Positions 51,774 through 60,856 are shown, counted from the first letter of the stretch. The stretch is 64,000 nt of DNA from WHSW01 sp963769945 (GCA_963769945.1 CAVYOA010000014.1:434001-498000); one strand, 5' to 3'. The notes: generated by a model from the letters alone, not told the origin. Program-made: numbers and translations.

Positions 51774-52178
51774 GTGACGCAGGCAAACGTAGAGATCGTG
51801 CGCTCGATTTTCGCGGCGTGGGAGCACGGCGACTTCGGCTCCGTCGACTGGGCGCACCCCGAGATCACTTTCGTGGTCGCCGACGGCCCGACACCTGGAA
51901 GCTGGACCGGGGTTACGTCAATGGCGGAGGCGTGGCGAGGAGCCCTGAGCGCCTTTGAGCAATTGCGCACGGAGGCCGACGAGTACCGCGCGCTCGACGA
52001 TGAGCGCGTGCTCGTGCTCATGCACCTCAGCGGGCGCGGCAAGACGAGCGGGCTGGAGGTCGGGGATATAGCGATGAAGGGGATGAACCTGTTTCACGTT
52101 CGCGGCGGCAAGGTGACGAGGCTCGTCCTGTACTGGGACCGCGACCGCGCGCGCGCCGATGCCGGGCTGCCGACGTAG
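51774..52178 (+). CDS. NTF2-like (SnoaL-type) protein
   Basis: Small alpha/beta-cone protein of 134 residues. MTQANVEIVRSIFAAWEHGDF at the start, a middle with WAHPEITFVVADGPTPGSW and FHVRGGKVTRLVLYWDRDRA at the end are typical of the SnoaL/nuclear-transport-factor-2 fold, which includes isomerases, dehydratases and ligand-binding proteins. GTG 51774 gives the usual N-terminus; GTG 51738 is possible. Function unknown. First gene of the accessory patch. Confidence 0.82.
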   Translation: MTQANVEIVRSIFAAWEHGDFGSVDWAHPEITFVVADGPTPGSWTGVTSMAEAWRGALSAFEQLRTEADEYRALDDERVLVLMHLSGRGKTSGLEVGDIAMKGMNLFHVRGGKVTRLVLYWDRDRARADAGLPT

Positions 52179-52240
52179 CCCGGGGGAGCACGCTGGACAA
52201 GAGCGGGAGCGCTACAGACGTTCGCGATAATGCGCAGACG

Positions 52241-52645
52241 ATGGGGCAAGAGAACGTGGAGAAGATTCGAGCGGGCATCGACGCTTTCAATCGGCGCGAC
52301 TTCGACGAGGCTCTGGCGCCCCTACGTGACGACGTAACGTGGGAACGGTTCCTCTCCCGAGCCGAGGCTGCGACCCCGTTGGTACGAGGCAAGAAGGAGC
52401 TCCGGGCTGTCTGGAAGAGTCAGGTGGAAGCGGTGGACCTACGGCTCGAACCGGACGAGTTCATCTCGGTAGGGGACAAGGTGATCGTGCCGATGCGCAT
52501 GGTGGCGCACGGTAGCGGCAGTGAGATCAGGCTGACCACCTTGATCACATGGGTCTGGACCTTCGACAACGAGGGCCGTGGGACGAAGGTCGAGTTCTTC
52601 GAATGCCGCGACGACGCTCTCGACTCCGCCAAGCTGGCGCAGTAG
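52241..52645 (+). CDS. NTF2-like (SnoaL-type) protein, second copy
   Basis: A further 134-residue NTF2-fold protein (MGQENVEKIRAGIDAFNRRDF, WERFLSRAEAATPLVRGKKE, WTFDNEGRGTKVEFFE). Same length and layout as the preceding gene, so they may be old tandem paralogues, but they differ at most positions. No catalytic residues are obvious. Separated from its neighbours by 60 or so bases on each side, unlike the overlapping genes elsewhere in the window. Confidence 0.82.
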   Translation: MGQENVEKIRAGIDAFNRRDFDEALAPLRDDVTWERFLSRAEAATPLVRGKKELRAVWKSQVEAVDLRLEPDEFISVGDKVIVPMRMVAHGSGSEIRLTTLITWVWTFDNEGRGTKVEFFECRDDALDSAKLAQ

Positions 52646-52704
52646 CGCTATGGACGAAAGCGGAACTTCGCCGGCGCGGTTGTCGTGGATGCCAGACTCC
52701 CGCT

Positions 52705-53085
52705 GTGCCCGACTGGACGAAGAAGAACTTCGAGGACCTCCTTGATGTCAGTCCGGAGAACGTTCCGATTCAGTGGCGGTTCGCGAGAGAAGCCTTGGGT
52801 TCACCTGAGCTCGGGGTAAGCCGGTTCACCTACGAGCCCGGCGCTCGGATGCCCTGGGGTCACCGCCATCGCGAGCAAGAGGAGGCCTATGTCGTGATCG
52901 GCGGGTCCGGTCGAGCCAAGCTCGACGACGAGATCATCGACGTGACGGTTTCGGACGTGCTGCGCGTCGCTCCTGCGGTTATCAGATCGTTTGAAGCCGG
53001 TCCGAACGGCCTGGACATCATCTGCATTGGTGGCCGCAAGCCCGAAGGGGGCGACACGGTGCGGTTCGATGACTTCTGGCGGTAA
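52705..53085 (+). CDS. Cupin-domain protein
   Basis: Single-domain cupin of 126 residues. MPWGHRHREQEEAYVVIGGSG is the first cupin motif (HxHxxxxE region binding a metal) and VLRVAPAVIRSFEAGPNG the second. GTG 52705. Cupins range from dioxygenases to sugar isomerases and sensors; nothing narrows this one. Confidence 0.85.
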   Translation: MPDWTKKNFEDLLDVSPENVPIQWRFAREALGSPELGVSRFTYEPGARMPWGHRHREQEEAYVVIGGSGRAKLDDEIIDVTVSDVLRVAPAVIRSFEAGPNGLDIICIGGRKPEGGDTVRFDDFWR

Positions 53086-53153
53086 CCGCGGTTGCTTGCT
53101 CCCTGAGACTGCACCGCTTAGGACGAGGCGTCCAAGTATTTCTCTGCTGGCCG

Positions 53154-53603
53154 CTAGCTTCCGGCGCGATCCTCGACCCGCTCGAGGAACCGCTTGAGGT
53201 CCTTGCTGTACTTCGACTTGGTGAGCCGCATGGCCACTCCGATCGCCTGAGAGAGTGGGTCGCCCTTCATCTTGCGGTCGTTGACGACCTCGACGCGGCT
53301 ACCTCCCTCGTGGGCGGTCGCGCGAAGCTGCCAGCTGCTCCCCGGCGCGAACACGTTGGAGTCGGTGGTGTCGGTGCGGACGAGGCCGGGCTCCGGCCAC
53401 TCGTAGCGCTCCCGAGCCCAGAAGCTCTTCCCGAGCGCGTCAGTGCCCTCGGTGACGTCGGCGAACTCCTTGGTCACTTCGTGGACCTCGTAGCTGTCGA
53501 TGATTGGCCACAACTCTCTCCGTCTCTCGGAGAAGTCCTTGACCGCATCAATCACCTGCTCGGGGGTGAGGGCCGAGTCCGCACCGTAGGTAAGGCGGGG
53601 CAC
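53154..53603 (-). CDS. SRPBCC (START/polyketide-cyclase-like) protein
   Basis: 149-residue helix-grip protein (ALTPEQVIDAVKDFSERRREL, WARERYEWPEPGLVRTDTTD, SSWQLRATAHEGGSRVEVVN, LKRFLERVEDRAG). The fold binds a hydrophobic ligand in a central cavity; function unknown. It is one of only two minus-strand genes in the accessory patch. Confidence 0.8.
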   Translation of the reverse strand: MPRLTYGADSALTPEQVIDAVKDFSERRRELWPIIDSYEVHEVTKEFADVTEGTDALGKSFWARERYEWPEPGLVRTDTTDSNVFAPGSSWQLRATAHEGGSRVEVVNDRKMKGDPLSQAIGVAMRLTKSKYSKDLKRFLERVEDRAGS

Positions 53604-53687
53604 GAATCGATCCTATGGCAATTAGAAGTCGTGGGTGGGGTCCAGAGCAATCGCTTGCGCGAGGGAGCGACGAAGCAAGCGATGCCG

Positions 53688-53978
53688 CTAACGGCCATGC
53701 ACCGCTCTCGCCCGCCCAGCTTCCCGGCGCCGGCGGATCTGGCTGCGCACGAGTACGGCGACAATGAAGACGACGGGGAAGGCGAGGAAGGCCCAGCCTC
53801 CGATCAGCGGGTAGAGGCATGACAACAGGACGACCGCCGCGGCCGCGATGAGGAAAGTGTCGCCCTCTTCGGTTATCCCGCCAGTGAGTAGCCGCATCCC
53901 GCTCGCGCTGAGCTGCTCTTGCTCGCGCCGCGCTCTCTGCTCAGCGATTGACCGTTCGGCTTCCATCAAGAGAGACAT
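53688..53978 (-). CDS. Small two-helix membrane protein
   Basis: 96 residues: an amphipathic polar N-terminus (SIAEQRARREQEQL), two adjacent membrane segments (FLIAAAAVVLLSCLYPLIGG and WAFLAFPVVFIVAVLV) and an Arg-rich C-terminus (RSQIRRRREAGRAR). The positive-inside rule places both ends in the cytoplasm. No family recognised. The hydrophobic pattern makes it a likely real gene. Confidence 0.6.
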   Translation of the reverse strand: MSLLMEAERSIAEQRARREQEQLSASGMRLLTGGITEEGDTFLIAAAAVVLLSCLYPLIGGWAFLAFPVVFIVAVLVRSQIRRRREAGRARAVHGR

Positions 53979-54132
53979 CGGCGGCTGCTCCGTGCGGCGT
54001 GAGTCGCGCTTGGACGTGAGTCGGAAGATCGCCTTGCGCGGTCTCAGTTGAATCGCCGCCGCAGGCCCGCCTCATTCGAAGTGGTGAGGCCTAATGTCCC
54101 GAGCACGGTCTATCGACTACCTAGGGGGCACC

Positions 54133-54621
54133 ATGGGCGACGCATCCGACGCATACATCCACCAATCTGGCGAGGCTGAGCTGCGTTGGATGGGCGATAC
54201 CTCAACGTATTTTCTCGCCACCGGAGAGCGGACGGGTGGAGCTTTCTGCCTCGTCGACGAGCGCGCCAGCCGGGGCGAGAGCGTCCCACTGCACCGGCAC
54301 CCCAACGACATGGAGTCCTTCTACGTCTTGGAGGGGGAACTAACGCTCTACATCGATGATCAGCCTGGCGTGCGTGCACCGGCAGGCACCTTCGCGCACC
54401 TGCCCGGGGGAACCGTTCACGGTTTCCGAATTGAGTCGGAAACCGCGCGTTACCTGATCCTCACGACCCCGCGCCACGGAGAGTTTTACCGCGCGATCAC
54501 CCGCGCGTCCGGACCCGGCGGCTTGCCTCCCTCGGAGTCCGTCGACGGGCCACAGATCAAGCAGGCTGGCGAGGACTACGGCGTCGAGTTCATCGGGCCG
54601 CTGCCAGATCGATCAAATTAG
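54133..54621 (+). CDS. Cupin-domain protein (quercetinase-like)
   Basis: 162-residue cupin with VPLHRHPNDMESFYVLEGELT as metal motif one (HxH...E) and AHLPGGTVHGFRI as motif two (His), the arrangement of quercetin dioxygenase-like proteins. ATG 54133 follows GGGGG at 54124-54128; ATG 54094 in frame is possible. It lies at the end of the accessory patch, 192 bases before thpR. Confidence 0.85.
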   Translation: MGDASDAYIHQSGEAELRWMGDTSTYFLATGERTGGAFCLVDERASRGESVPLHRHPNDMESFYVLEGELTLYIDDQPGVRAPAGTFAHLPGGTVHGFRIESETARYLILTTPRHGEFYRAITRASGPGGLPPSESVDGPQIKQAGEDYGVEFIGPLPDRSN

Positions 54622-54813
54622 GCGCGATCCGCTCTTGCGCGGCGAACGAATTTCCGCTTCGGACGAGGAGTCCTACTCGCCACTTACCCTGTTCGCACGG
54701 GACGGGCGCTGAATCGAGCCGCCGATCGTCACGCTGATTTGGCACGTGGCCGCGCATGATTCGGCACATCCAGCGCGCCCACGCCGCCGATTCGCCCCGT
54801 AGCGTGGCCACAG

Positions 54814-55449
54814 ATGGCGCCCGCTCGCTCGACAGAGGCAAAGATTCGCTTGTTCGTCGCTCTCGACCTGCCCGGTCGGGTGCGCGACGAGATCGCCGCC
54901 TGGCAGGCACAGGCGCTCGCTGACCCCGCGCTGCGTCCGATGCGCCCCGAAGCTCTGCATGTGACGCTGTGCTTTCTCTCTAGCCACGTCGAGAAGGCCG
55001 TACGGCGGATCGCCGAGGTCGTGACCTCGGTGCCCGTGCGGCCGATCGAGATGCGCTTCGAAGCCGAGCCGCGGGCGGTGCCACGTGGCCGGCCCGGGCT
55101 CTACACGCTGTCTGCCGAGAGCCCTGCCGCGAAGAGCTATCAGCGTGAGCTCGCGCGGGCGCTCGAGAGAGCCCGCTTCTACAAGGCCGAGAAGCGACCC
55201 TACTGGCCGCATGTGACCGTTGCCCGGGTGCGCTCCGAGCGCCTCGCTCCCGAGCCCGGCAAGCGCCGGGGAAAGGGACGCCCGCGGCGGGTTGAAAAGC
55301 CTCCGCAGAGCCTGCCGAAAACCCTTACCGAGCCCTTCGGGGCCGTCCGAGTCGCGCTTTACCGTTCAAATCTGAAGCCTGAGGGGGCCGAATACGAGTC
55401 CCTGGCGGGCGTTGACTTGCCGCTCCCATACCGGGGCGCAGAGAGGTGA
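54814..55449 (+). CDS. thpR: RNA 2',3'-cyclic phosphodiesterase (2H/LigT family)
   Basis: 211-residue 2H phosphoesterase with both catalytic HxT motifs, HVTLCFL and HVTVARV. It opens 2',3'-cyclic phosphates of RNA. A Lys/Arg/Pro-rich insert (PGKRRGKGRPRRVEKP) between the motif-two region and the last strand is longer than usual. TAGCGT ends eight bases before the ATG. The stop overlaps the start region of recA, and the cinA-thpR-recA order is common in actinobacteria. Confidence 0.9.
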   Translation: MAPARSTEAKIRLFVALDLPGRVRDEIAAWQAQALADPALRPMRPEALHVTLCFLSSHVEKAVRRIAEVVTSVPVRPIEMRFEAEPRAVPRGRPGLYTLSAESPAAKSYQRELARALERARFYKAEKRPYWPHVTVARVRSERLAPEPGKRRGKGRPRRVEKPPQSLPKTLTEPFGAVRVALYRSNLKPEGAEYESLAGVDLPLPYRGAER

Positions 55450-55457
55450 TGAAGAAA

Positions 55458-56597
55458 ATGGCAGATACGAAGAAGGCCGATCTCAAGGCCGCCAACAAGG
55501 AAGCTCAGGCCAAGGACGCCGCGCTACAGGCTGCGCTTTCGCAGATCGACAAGGAGTTTGGCGCTGGCTCGGTGATGAAGCTCGGCGACGCGGCCACGGT
55601 CCCGGTAGAGGCGATCCCAACGGGGGCGCTCTCGCTCGACATTGCCCTCGGTGTCGGCGGCATTCCGCGCGGGCGGATCGTCGAGATCTTTGGCCCTGAG
55701 TCCTCGGGTAAGACGACGATGGTCTACCACATGATCGCCGAGGCCCAGGCGCTCGGCGGTGTCTGTGCCTTCGTCGATGCCGAGCACGCGATGGACCCGA
55801 TCTATGCGAAGCGGATCGGAGTCGACACCGACGAGCTGCTGATCTCCCAGCCCGACTACGGCGAGCAGGCGCTCGAGATCGTCGACGTGCTGGTGCGTTC
55901 GGGCGCCGTCGACCTGATCGCCGTCGACTCGGTCGCCGCACTGACCCCGCGGGTCGAGCTCGAGGGACAGATGGGTGAGCAGACGGTCGGCCTGCAGGCA
56001 CGGCTGATGTCACAGGCGCTGCGCAAGCTCGCCGGCAACCTCAATCGGGCGAAGACCGTCTGCGTGTTCACCAACCAGATTCGCGAGAAAATTGGGGTCA
56101 TGTTCGGCTCTCCGGAGACCCAGCCCGGCGGCCGCGCGTTGAAGTTCTACTGCTCCCAGCGCCTCGACATCCGCCGGATCGAGACTCTCAAGGAGGGCAC
56201 CGAGGCGGTCGGCAACCGGGTCCGCGTCAAGGTCGTAAAGAACAAGGTCGCGGCGCCGTTTCGCCAGGCAGAGTTCGACATCGAGTACGGCGTCGGCGTT
56301 TCGCATGAGGGCTGCCTGCTCGACCTCGCGCTCGAGAACGACCTCGTGCAGAAGTCGGGCTCGTTCTTCTCCTACGGCGAGCTGCGACTGGGCCAGGGTC
56401 GAAATAACACCAAGCAGTACCTGTCGGATAACCCAGAGCTGGCGCATGAGATCGAGACCAAGCTCTTCACCGAGCTCGGCATCAGCCGAGCGCCGAGGGC
56501 GCCGCGTGCCGTCGTTACGGATCTCGAAGAGGTCGATGCGACCGCAGGTGCCGAGAAAGCCGAGGTCGAGGCAGAGCCCGAGCGCAAAGCGGCGTAG
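55458..56597 (+). CDS. recA: Recombinase RecA
   Basis: Homologous recombination and SOS co-protease, 379 residues. Walker A GPESSGKTT at 79-87, FVDAEHAMDPIYA, the Walker B region DLIAVDSVAALTP, loop L2 with TNQIREKIGVMFGSPE and QPGGRALKFY are all present; the C-terminus is acidic (TDLEEVDATAGAEKAEVEAE). Three in-frame starts (GTG 55446, ATG 55449, ATG 55458) exist; 55458 has the best spaced GAGG. No LexA-type box (GAAC-N4-GTTC) was seen upstream, so it may be read from the thpR promoter. Confidence 0.97.
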   Translation: MADTKKADLKAANKEAQAKDAALQAALSQIDKEFGAGSVMKLGDAATVPVEAIPTGALSLDIALGVGGIPRGRIVEIFGPESSGKTTMVYHMIAEAQALGGVCAFVDAEHAMDPIYAKRIGVDTDELLISQPDYGEQALEIVDVLVRSGAVDLIAVDSVAALTPRVELEGQMGEQTVGLQARLMSQALRKLAGNLNRAKTVCVFTNQIREKIGVMFGSPETQPGGRALKFYCSQRLDIRRIETLKEGTEAVGNRVRVKVVKNKVAAPFRQAEFDIEYGVGVSHEGCLLDLALENDLVQKSGSFFSYGELRLGQGRNNTKQYLSDNPELAHEIETKLFTELGISRAPRAPRAVVTDLEEVDATAGAEKAEVEAEPERKAA

Positions 56598-56627
56598 GTA
56601 GGCCGCGCGCAGTGCAGCGAGTCAGTC

Positions 56628-57092
56628 GTGACTGAGCAGCAGCCGCGAGACGCCTTCACGTCGGCGCTGGAGGCGCTCTCCCACAAGGAGCGCACCGCGG
56701 CCGAGATCGGGGCGTGGCTGGGCAAGCGCGGCTACGCGCTCGCCGAGATCGAGGAGGCAGTCGATCGTCTCGTCGCCGGCGGAGCGATCGATGACGAGCA
56801 GTTCGCCCGGCGCTTTGCCGAGGACAAGCGCGAGCTGAGCGGCTGGGGGCCCGAGCGAATCGAAGAGGCTTTGCGTGCTCGCGGCCTCGATTCCGCGACG
56901 ATCGCCGAAGCCGTTGCCGGCGACGGTCGCGAGGGGCAGCTCGAGCGCGCGATCGAGTTGCTCGATCGCCGTGGTCAAGCAATCGACGACGAGCCGTCGC
57001 GCGCCCGCGCCCTCGCCTTTCTCGCCCGGCGGGGCTATGGCTCCGAGCTTGCCTACGACGCCGTGCGTGGCTTCGAGCGCACCGCGGCGTAA
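56628..57092 (+). CDS. recX: RecA regulator RecX
   Basis: Helical RecA inhibitor, 154 residues. LSHKERTAAEIGAWLGKRGY, AIDDEQFARRFAEDKRELSGW and RARALAFLARRGYGSELAYDAV are the three repeated RecX modules. GTG 56628 lies 30 bases after recA, so the two are co-transcribed. Confidence 0.93.
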   Translation: MTEQQPRDAFTSALEALSHKERTAAEIGAWLGKRGYALAEIEEAVDRLVAGGAIDDEQFARRFAEDKRELSGWGPERIEEALRARGLDSATIAEAVAGDGREGQLERAIELLDRRGQAIDDEPSRARALAFLARRGYGSELAYDAVRGFERTAA

Positions 57093-57418
57093 GCCTCGCC
57101 GCAGTCGCGCGAGTCATTGCATCGTCGACGCCGGCCTTGCGGTGACGGTTGCTCGGGTCTACGATCTGTGAGCGGCCAATCGCCGCCTGAAGACGCTAAT
57201 GGCAAGCTGAAACCAATCGACTTGATTCCAATGACCTCGACGAAGAAGCCGGCACCCAGGCGGAGGTAAGGCCCGGCACTCACACGCTCGCCCCTGCGGG
57301 CGCCTCGCATAAGCAGCCATCAGCGGCTTCGCGGCACGGCCGAGGCGGTCTATCGATCGCCGGACACCGGCAACGCGGATAAGCCCGGGGCGCAAGCCCA
57401 GGGCTCGGGAGAACGACG
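57093..57418 (+). promoter_or_regulatory. Long rny leader with a housekeeping promoter
   Basis: 326 bases without a long gene. TTGCGG (57137-57142) and TACGAT (57160-57165), 17 bases apart, form a good promoter, predicting a leader of nearly 250 bases before rny. GC-rich self-complementary segments follow from about 57290, for example CCCCTGCGGGCGCC. I do not recognise a known riboswitch. Confidence 0.6.
57168..57269 (+). CDS. Candidate 33-codon small reading frame in the rny leader
   Basis: GTG 57168 to TAA 57267-57269 encodes a polar peptide beginning MSGQSPPEDANG and ending KKPAPRRR. The start is only two bases after the -10 box, which is too close for the promoter above unless initiation is unusually early, so this is speculative. 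A later start is ATG 57231 (MTSTKKPAPRRR). Confidence 0.25.
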   Translation: MSGQSPPEDANGKLKPIDLIPMTSTKKPAPRRR

Positions 57419-58852
57419 ATGGCTCAACGCGCGCTCTGGCTTCCTTGGCGTCGAGATCGTGTCCCCGCCGATGCAGCAGGTACCGCGGCCGCCACCGCGG
57501 GTAGCGGCTCCACCAACGGCGCTGCCGCGAGCGATGAGCTACGCGCACGGCGTGAGGAGATCGCGCGGATGGAGGAGCGCGCTCTGCGCGAAGCGGAGTC
57601 GCTCGCGGTGAAGCGTGGCGATCTCGAACGCAGGACTCAGGCGCTGGAGGATCGCGAGCGCAATATTGTCAACGAAGTTGACGATCTCAAGCAGGCAAAG
57701 CGCGTGCAGCGCCGCGAGCTCGAACGCCTTTCGGGGCTGAGCGCGACGCAGGCAAAACAGATGCTCCTGGCCGAGGTCGAGCAGGAAGCCAAACACCAAG
57801 CGGCGCTACGCCTGCAGCAGGTCGATGAGGAGACCCGACTCGATGCCGAGCGGCGAGCGCGCAGCATCATCTCGGTGGCGATGGCGCGTCTGGCGTCAAA
57901 GGCCTCGAGCGAATCGACCACGCGCCTCGTCGAGCTGCCCAGCGACGAGATGAAGGGGCGGATCATCGGTCGCGACGGGCGCAACATTCGCGCCCTCGAA
58001 AAGCTCACCGGAGTCGACGTGATCATCGACGAGACGCCGTCTGCGGTCGTGCTCTCGAGCTTCGATGGAGTTCGCCGCGAGATCGCGCGAATCACGCTCG
58101 AGCGCCTGATCGCCGACGGGCGCATCCACCCGGCGTTGATCGAGGAGACCTACGAGCACGTGCGCGAGGAGACCGACGCTCGCATCGCCGAGGAAGGGGA
58201 AAAGGCTGCCCTGGAGGCCCGCGTCAACGGGCTCGACCCTGAGTTGCTGCGCCTTCTCGGCCAGCTTCGCTTTCGCACGAGCTACGGCCAGAACGTGCTC
58301 GACCACCTCGTCGAGTGCTCGCACCTCGCCGCGCTCATGGCAGAGGAGCTCGGAGCGTCGGTTGAGACCGCGCGCCGCGGCGCCCTGCTGCACGACATCG
58401 GCAAGGCCGTCACGCATGAGATCGAGGGCCCTCACGCCCTCGTCGGCGCCAAGATCGCCCGGCGCCGCGGCGAGTCCGAAGCAGTCACCCATGCGATGGA
58501 GGCCCACCACGGCGAGGTCGACCCGCGGACGGTCGAGGCCGTCATCGTCCAAGCCGCCGACGCCGTTTCGGGGGCCCGGCCGGGCGCGCGCGGCGACGCG
58601 CTCGAGCAGTACGTCGGTCGCCTTCGCGACCTCGAGGAGATTGCCTCGCGCCATCAAGGCGTCGAGCGCGTGTTCGCGATGCGTGCCGGTCGCGAGATCC
58701 GCGTCGTCGTCGATCCGGGCGAGGTCGATGACGACACCGCGGTGCTGATCTCACATGAGATCGCCGCGGCGATCGAGAAGGAGATGGAGTATCCCGGCCG
58801 GATCAAGATCACGGTGATCCGCGAGAGCCGCTCCACCTCCTATGCCTCCTGA
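57419..58852 (+). CDS. rny: Ribonuclease Y
   Basis: Endoribonuclease starting bulk mRNA decay, 477 residues: a coiled-coil region (EEIARMEERALREAESLAVK onward), a KH domain (GRIIGRDGRNIRALEKLTG) and an HD domain (LLHDIGKAVTHE, AHHGEVDPRTVEA). The usual N-terminal membrane anchor is missing; the protein starts with MAQRALWLPWRRDRV and a Gly/Ser/Ala linker, so it is probably not membrane-bound. The recX-rny order matches other actinobacteria. Confidence 0.94.
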   Translation: MAQRALWLPWRRDRVPADAAGTAAATAGSGSTNGAAASDELRARREEIARMEERALREAESLAVKRGDLERRTQALEDRERNIVNEVDDLKQAKRVQRRELERLSGLSATQAKQMLLAEVEQEAKHQAALRLQQVDEETRLDAERRARSIISVAMARLASKASSESTTRLVELPSDEMKGRIIGRDGRNIRALEKLTGVDVIIDETPSAVVLSSFDGVRREIARITLERLIADGRIHPALIEETYEHVREETDARIAEEGEKAALEARVNGLDPELLRLLGQLRFRTSYGQNVLDHLVECSHLAALMAEELGASVETARRGALLHDIGKAVTHEIEGPHALVGAKIARRRGESEAVTHAMEAHHGEVDPRTVEAVIVQAADAVSGARPGARGDALEQYVGRLRDLEEIASRHQGVERVFAMRAGREIRVVVDPGEVDDDTAVLISHEIAAAIEKEMEYPGRIKITVIRESRSTSYAS

Positions 58853-58907
58853 TGGCGAGGCGAGGCCCGGGCCGTCCGCCGGCTCGCGCCGATAGCATTC
58901 CGCGCTC

Positions 58908-59483
58908 ATGAACGAGACTCTTTTCTACGTCCTCGGGATCACGCTCACCGTGATGGCGCTGGTCGTCGCCTTCGTTGGCCTGCGGTTCGAGAACTTTCCG
59001 GCCTCGAAGGCGTTGATGGGCGGAGTCGTTGCGATTTTCGCCTTCTTCGTCATCGGCACGGCCGTGTTTGGCTGGCGCAACGGCGAGGACGAGCAGGCCC
59101 ACCGCGATGCCGAGCTTGCCGAAGCCGCCGAAGAGGAGGAGGCGGCTGGCGAAGCGGGCGAGGCCGAGGAGGAGCTCGGCGGCGAGGCTGCCCCACCTGC
59201 GAGTGAAACCGCGTCCGCCGATGGCGCCGCGGTGTTCGAGTCACAGGGATGCGGCAGTTGTCACACGCTTGCCGCGGCCGGCAGCACCGGGCAAACCGGC
59301 CCGGACCTCGACGGAGCTCTCGCCGATCGCGATCCCGACTACATCGAAGAGTCGATCGTCGACCCGGCCGCGGTTGTCGCCGAGGGCTACTCGCCCAACG
59401 TCATGCCGACGACCTACGGCGAGCTGCCGCCTGAAGAGCTCGACGCGCTCGTTCAGTATCTGACCGAATCCACGCAGGGTTAG
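58908..59483 (+). CDS. Membrane-anchored c-type cytochrome
   Basis: 191 residues: two membrane segments (LGITLTVMALVVAFVGL; GGVVAIFAFFVIGTAVFGW), a long Glu/Ala linker (residues about 60-100) and a C-terminal cytochrome c domain with CGSCH (Cys115, Cys118, His119) and the distal ligand Met166 in NVMPTTYG. The heme domain should face the outside of the membrane. It resembles small cytochrome c electron carriers to terminal oxidases; no oxidase genes are nearby. Confidence 0.9.
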   Translation: MNETLFYVLGITLTVMALVVAFVGLRFENFPASKALMGGVVAIFAFFVIGTAVFGWRNGEDEQAHRDAELAEAAEEEEAAGEAGEAEEELGGEAAPPASETASADGAAVFESQGCGSCHTLAAAGSTGQTGPDLDGALADRDPDYIEESIVDPAAVVAEGYSPNVMPTTYGELPPEELDALVQYLTESTQG

Positions 59484-59486
59484 CTC

Positions 59487-60813
59487 GTGGCGGGCAAGAG
59501 CTTTCATGTCACCACGTTCGGGTGTCAGATGAACGAGCACGACTCGGAGCGGATGAAGGGCATGCTCGAGTCGCTGGGCTATGGCGAGGTTGCCGAGCGC
59601 GCCGAGGCCGACCTCATCCTCTTCAACACCTGCTCGATCCGCGAGGCGGCCGACACGAAGTTCATCGCCCATCTCGGCGAGGCCAAGCGGCTCAAGTCCG
59701 AGAATCCCGAACGCGTGGTCGGCGTCGGTGGCTGCTGGGCGCAGTCGGTCAAGGACGAGGTCTTCGAGCGCTTCCCCTTCGTCGACGTTGCCTTCGGGCC
59801 GGGCCAGATCGGGCGCCTGGCGGAGTTCCTGGCCTCGGACTCGCTCACGGCGCAGGGCTACTTCGAGTTCGAGGACTTCTCCGGACACCTGCCGCCCAGG
59901 CGCGGCCGCGAGTTTCAAGCCTGGCTGCAGATCTCCCAGGGCTGCAACTGCGCCTGCTCTTACTGCATCGTCCCGTCCACCCGTGGCCGGGAGGAGAGTC
60001 GCGACCCGGCCGAGCTGCTCGCCGAGGTCGGCACGCTGGCCGACGACGGCGTGCGCGAGGTGACGTTGCTGGGCCAGAACGTCAACAGCTACGGCCGCGA
60101 TCTGCCGCCGGCGACGACGAATCAGCTTCGCCGAGCTGCTCGGCGCGGTCGACTCGATCGATGGCATCGAGCGCATCCGCTACACCAGCCCGCACCCGAA
60201 GGACATGCGCGAGGACGTGATCCGCGCCCATGCCGAGCTGCCGGCGCTGTGCGAGCACATCCACCTGCCGTTGCAGTCGGGGTCGAGCCGGATCCTGAAG
60301 GCGATGCGACGCACCTACAACCGCGAGCGCTACCTCGACCGCGTGGCGATGATCCGCGAGCACGTGCCCGACTGCTCGCTGACCACGGACATCATCGTCG
60401 GCTTTCCCGGCGAGACCGAGGAGGATTTCGCCGCCACTCGGAGATCGCCGAACAGGTTGGCTACGACAGCGCCTTCACCTTCGTCTTCTCGCCACGGCGT
60501 GGCACCGAGGCAGCGACGCTTGGCGACCAGGTGTCCGCACGCGGTCAAGCGCGAGCGCATGGAGCGCTTGGTCGAGGTCGTGCAGCGGCGCGCGCGCGAG
60601 CGCTCACAGCGCTTCGTCGGGCGCACGATGGAGGTGCTCGTCGAGGGCCCGACCCGGCGCGACCCCTCACGGCTGCGCGGCCGCAGCCGCCACAACAAGG
60701 CGGTCAACTTCGAGGGCACCGCGGTGCCCGGCGACTTCGTCGAGGTCGAGATCGAAGCGGCGACGTCGCAGACGCTCACCGGCCACGAACGGCTGCTCAG
60801 CCGCGCCGGCTGA
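59487..60813 (+). pseudogene. miaB: tRNA-2-methylthio-N6-dimethylallyladenosine synthase MiaB, three frame breaks
   Basis: Radical-SAM methylthiotransferase acting on A37 after MiaA. N-terminal cluster cysteines (FGCQMNEHDS, FNTCSIREA, GGCWAQ) and the radical SAM site CNCACSYC are intact. Then the frame slips three times: near 60120 (one A too many before ISFAELLG), near 60438 (a base missing before SEIAEQVGYDSAF) and near 60553 (one G too many before VKRERMERL). Each correction restores conserved sequence and the TRAM end (GTAVPGDFVEVEI) is intact to TGA 60813. Either a low-quality stretch or a very recent loss; the GTG start is at 59487. Confidence 0.88.
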
Positions 60814-60856
60814 CATCGGCGACTCATCGGTTCAGCGCGAGCGCGAGAATCGCGCG

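Noticed and set aside
54622..55457. LexA-type SOS box upstream of recA
   Set aside because: I looked for GAAC-N4-GTTC upstream of thpR and recA and found no acceptable match.
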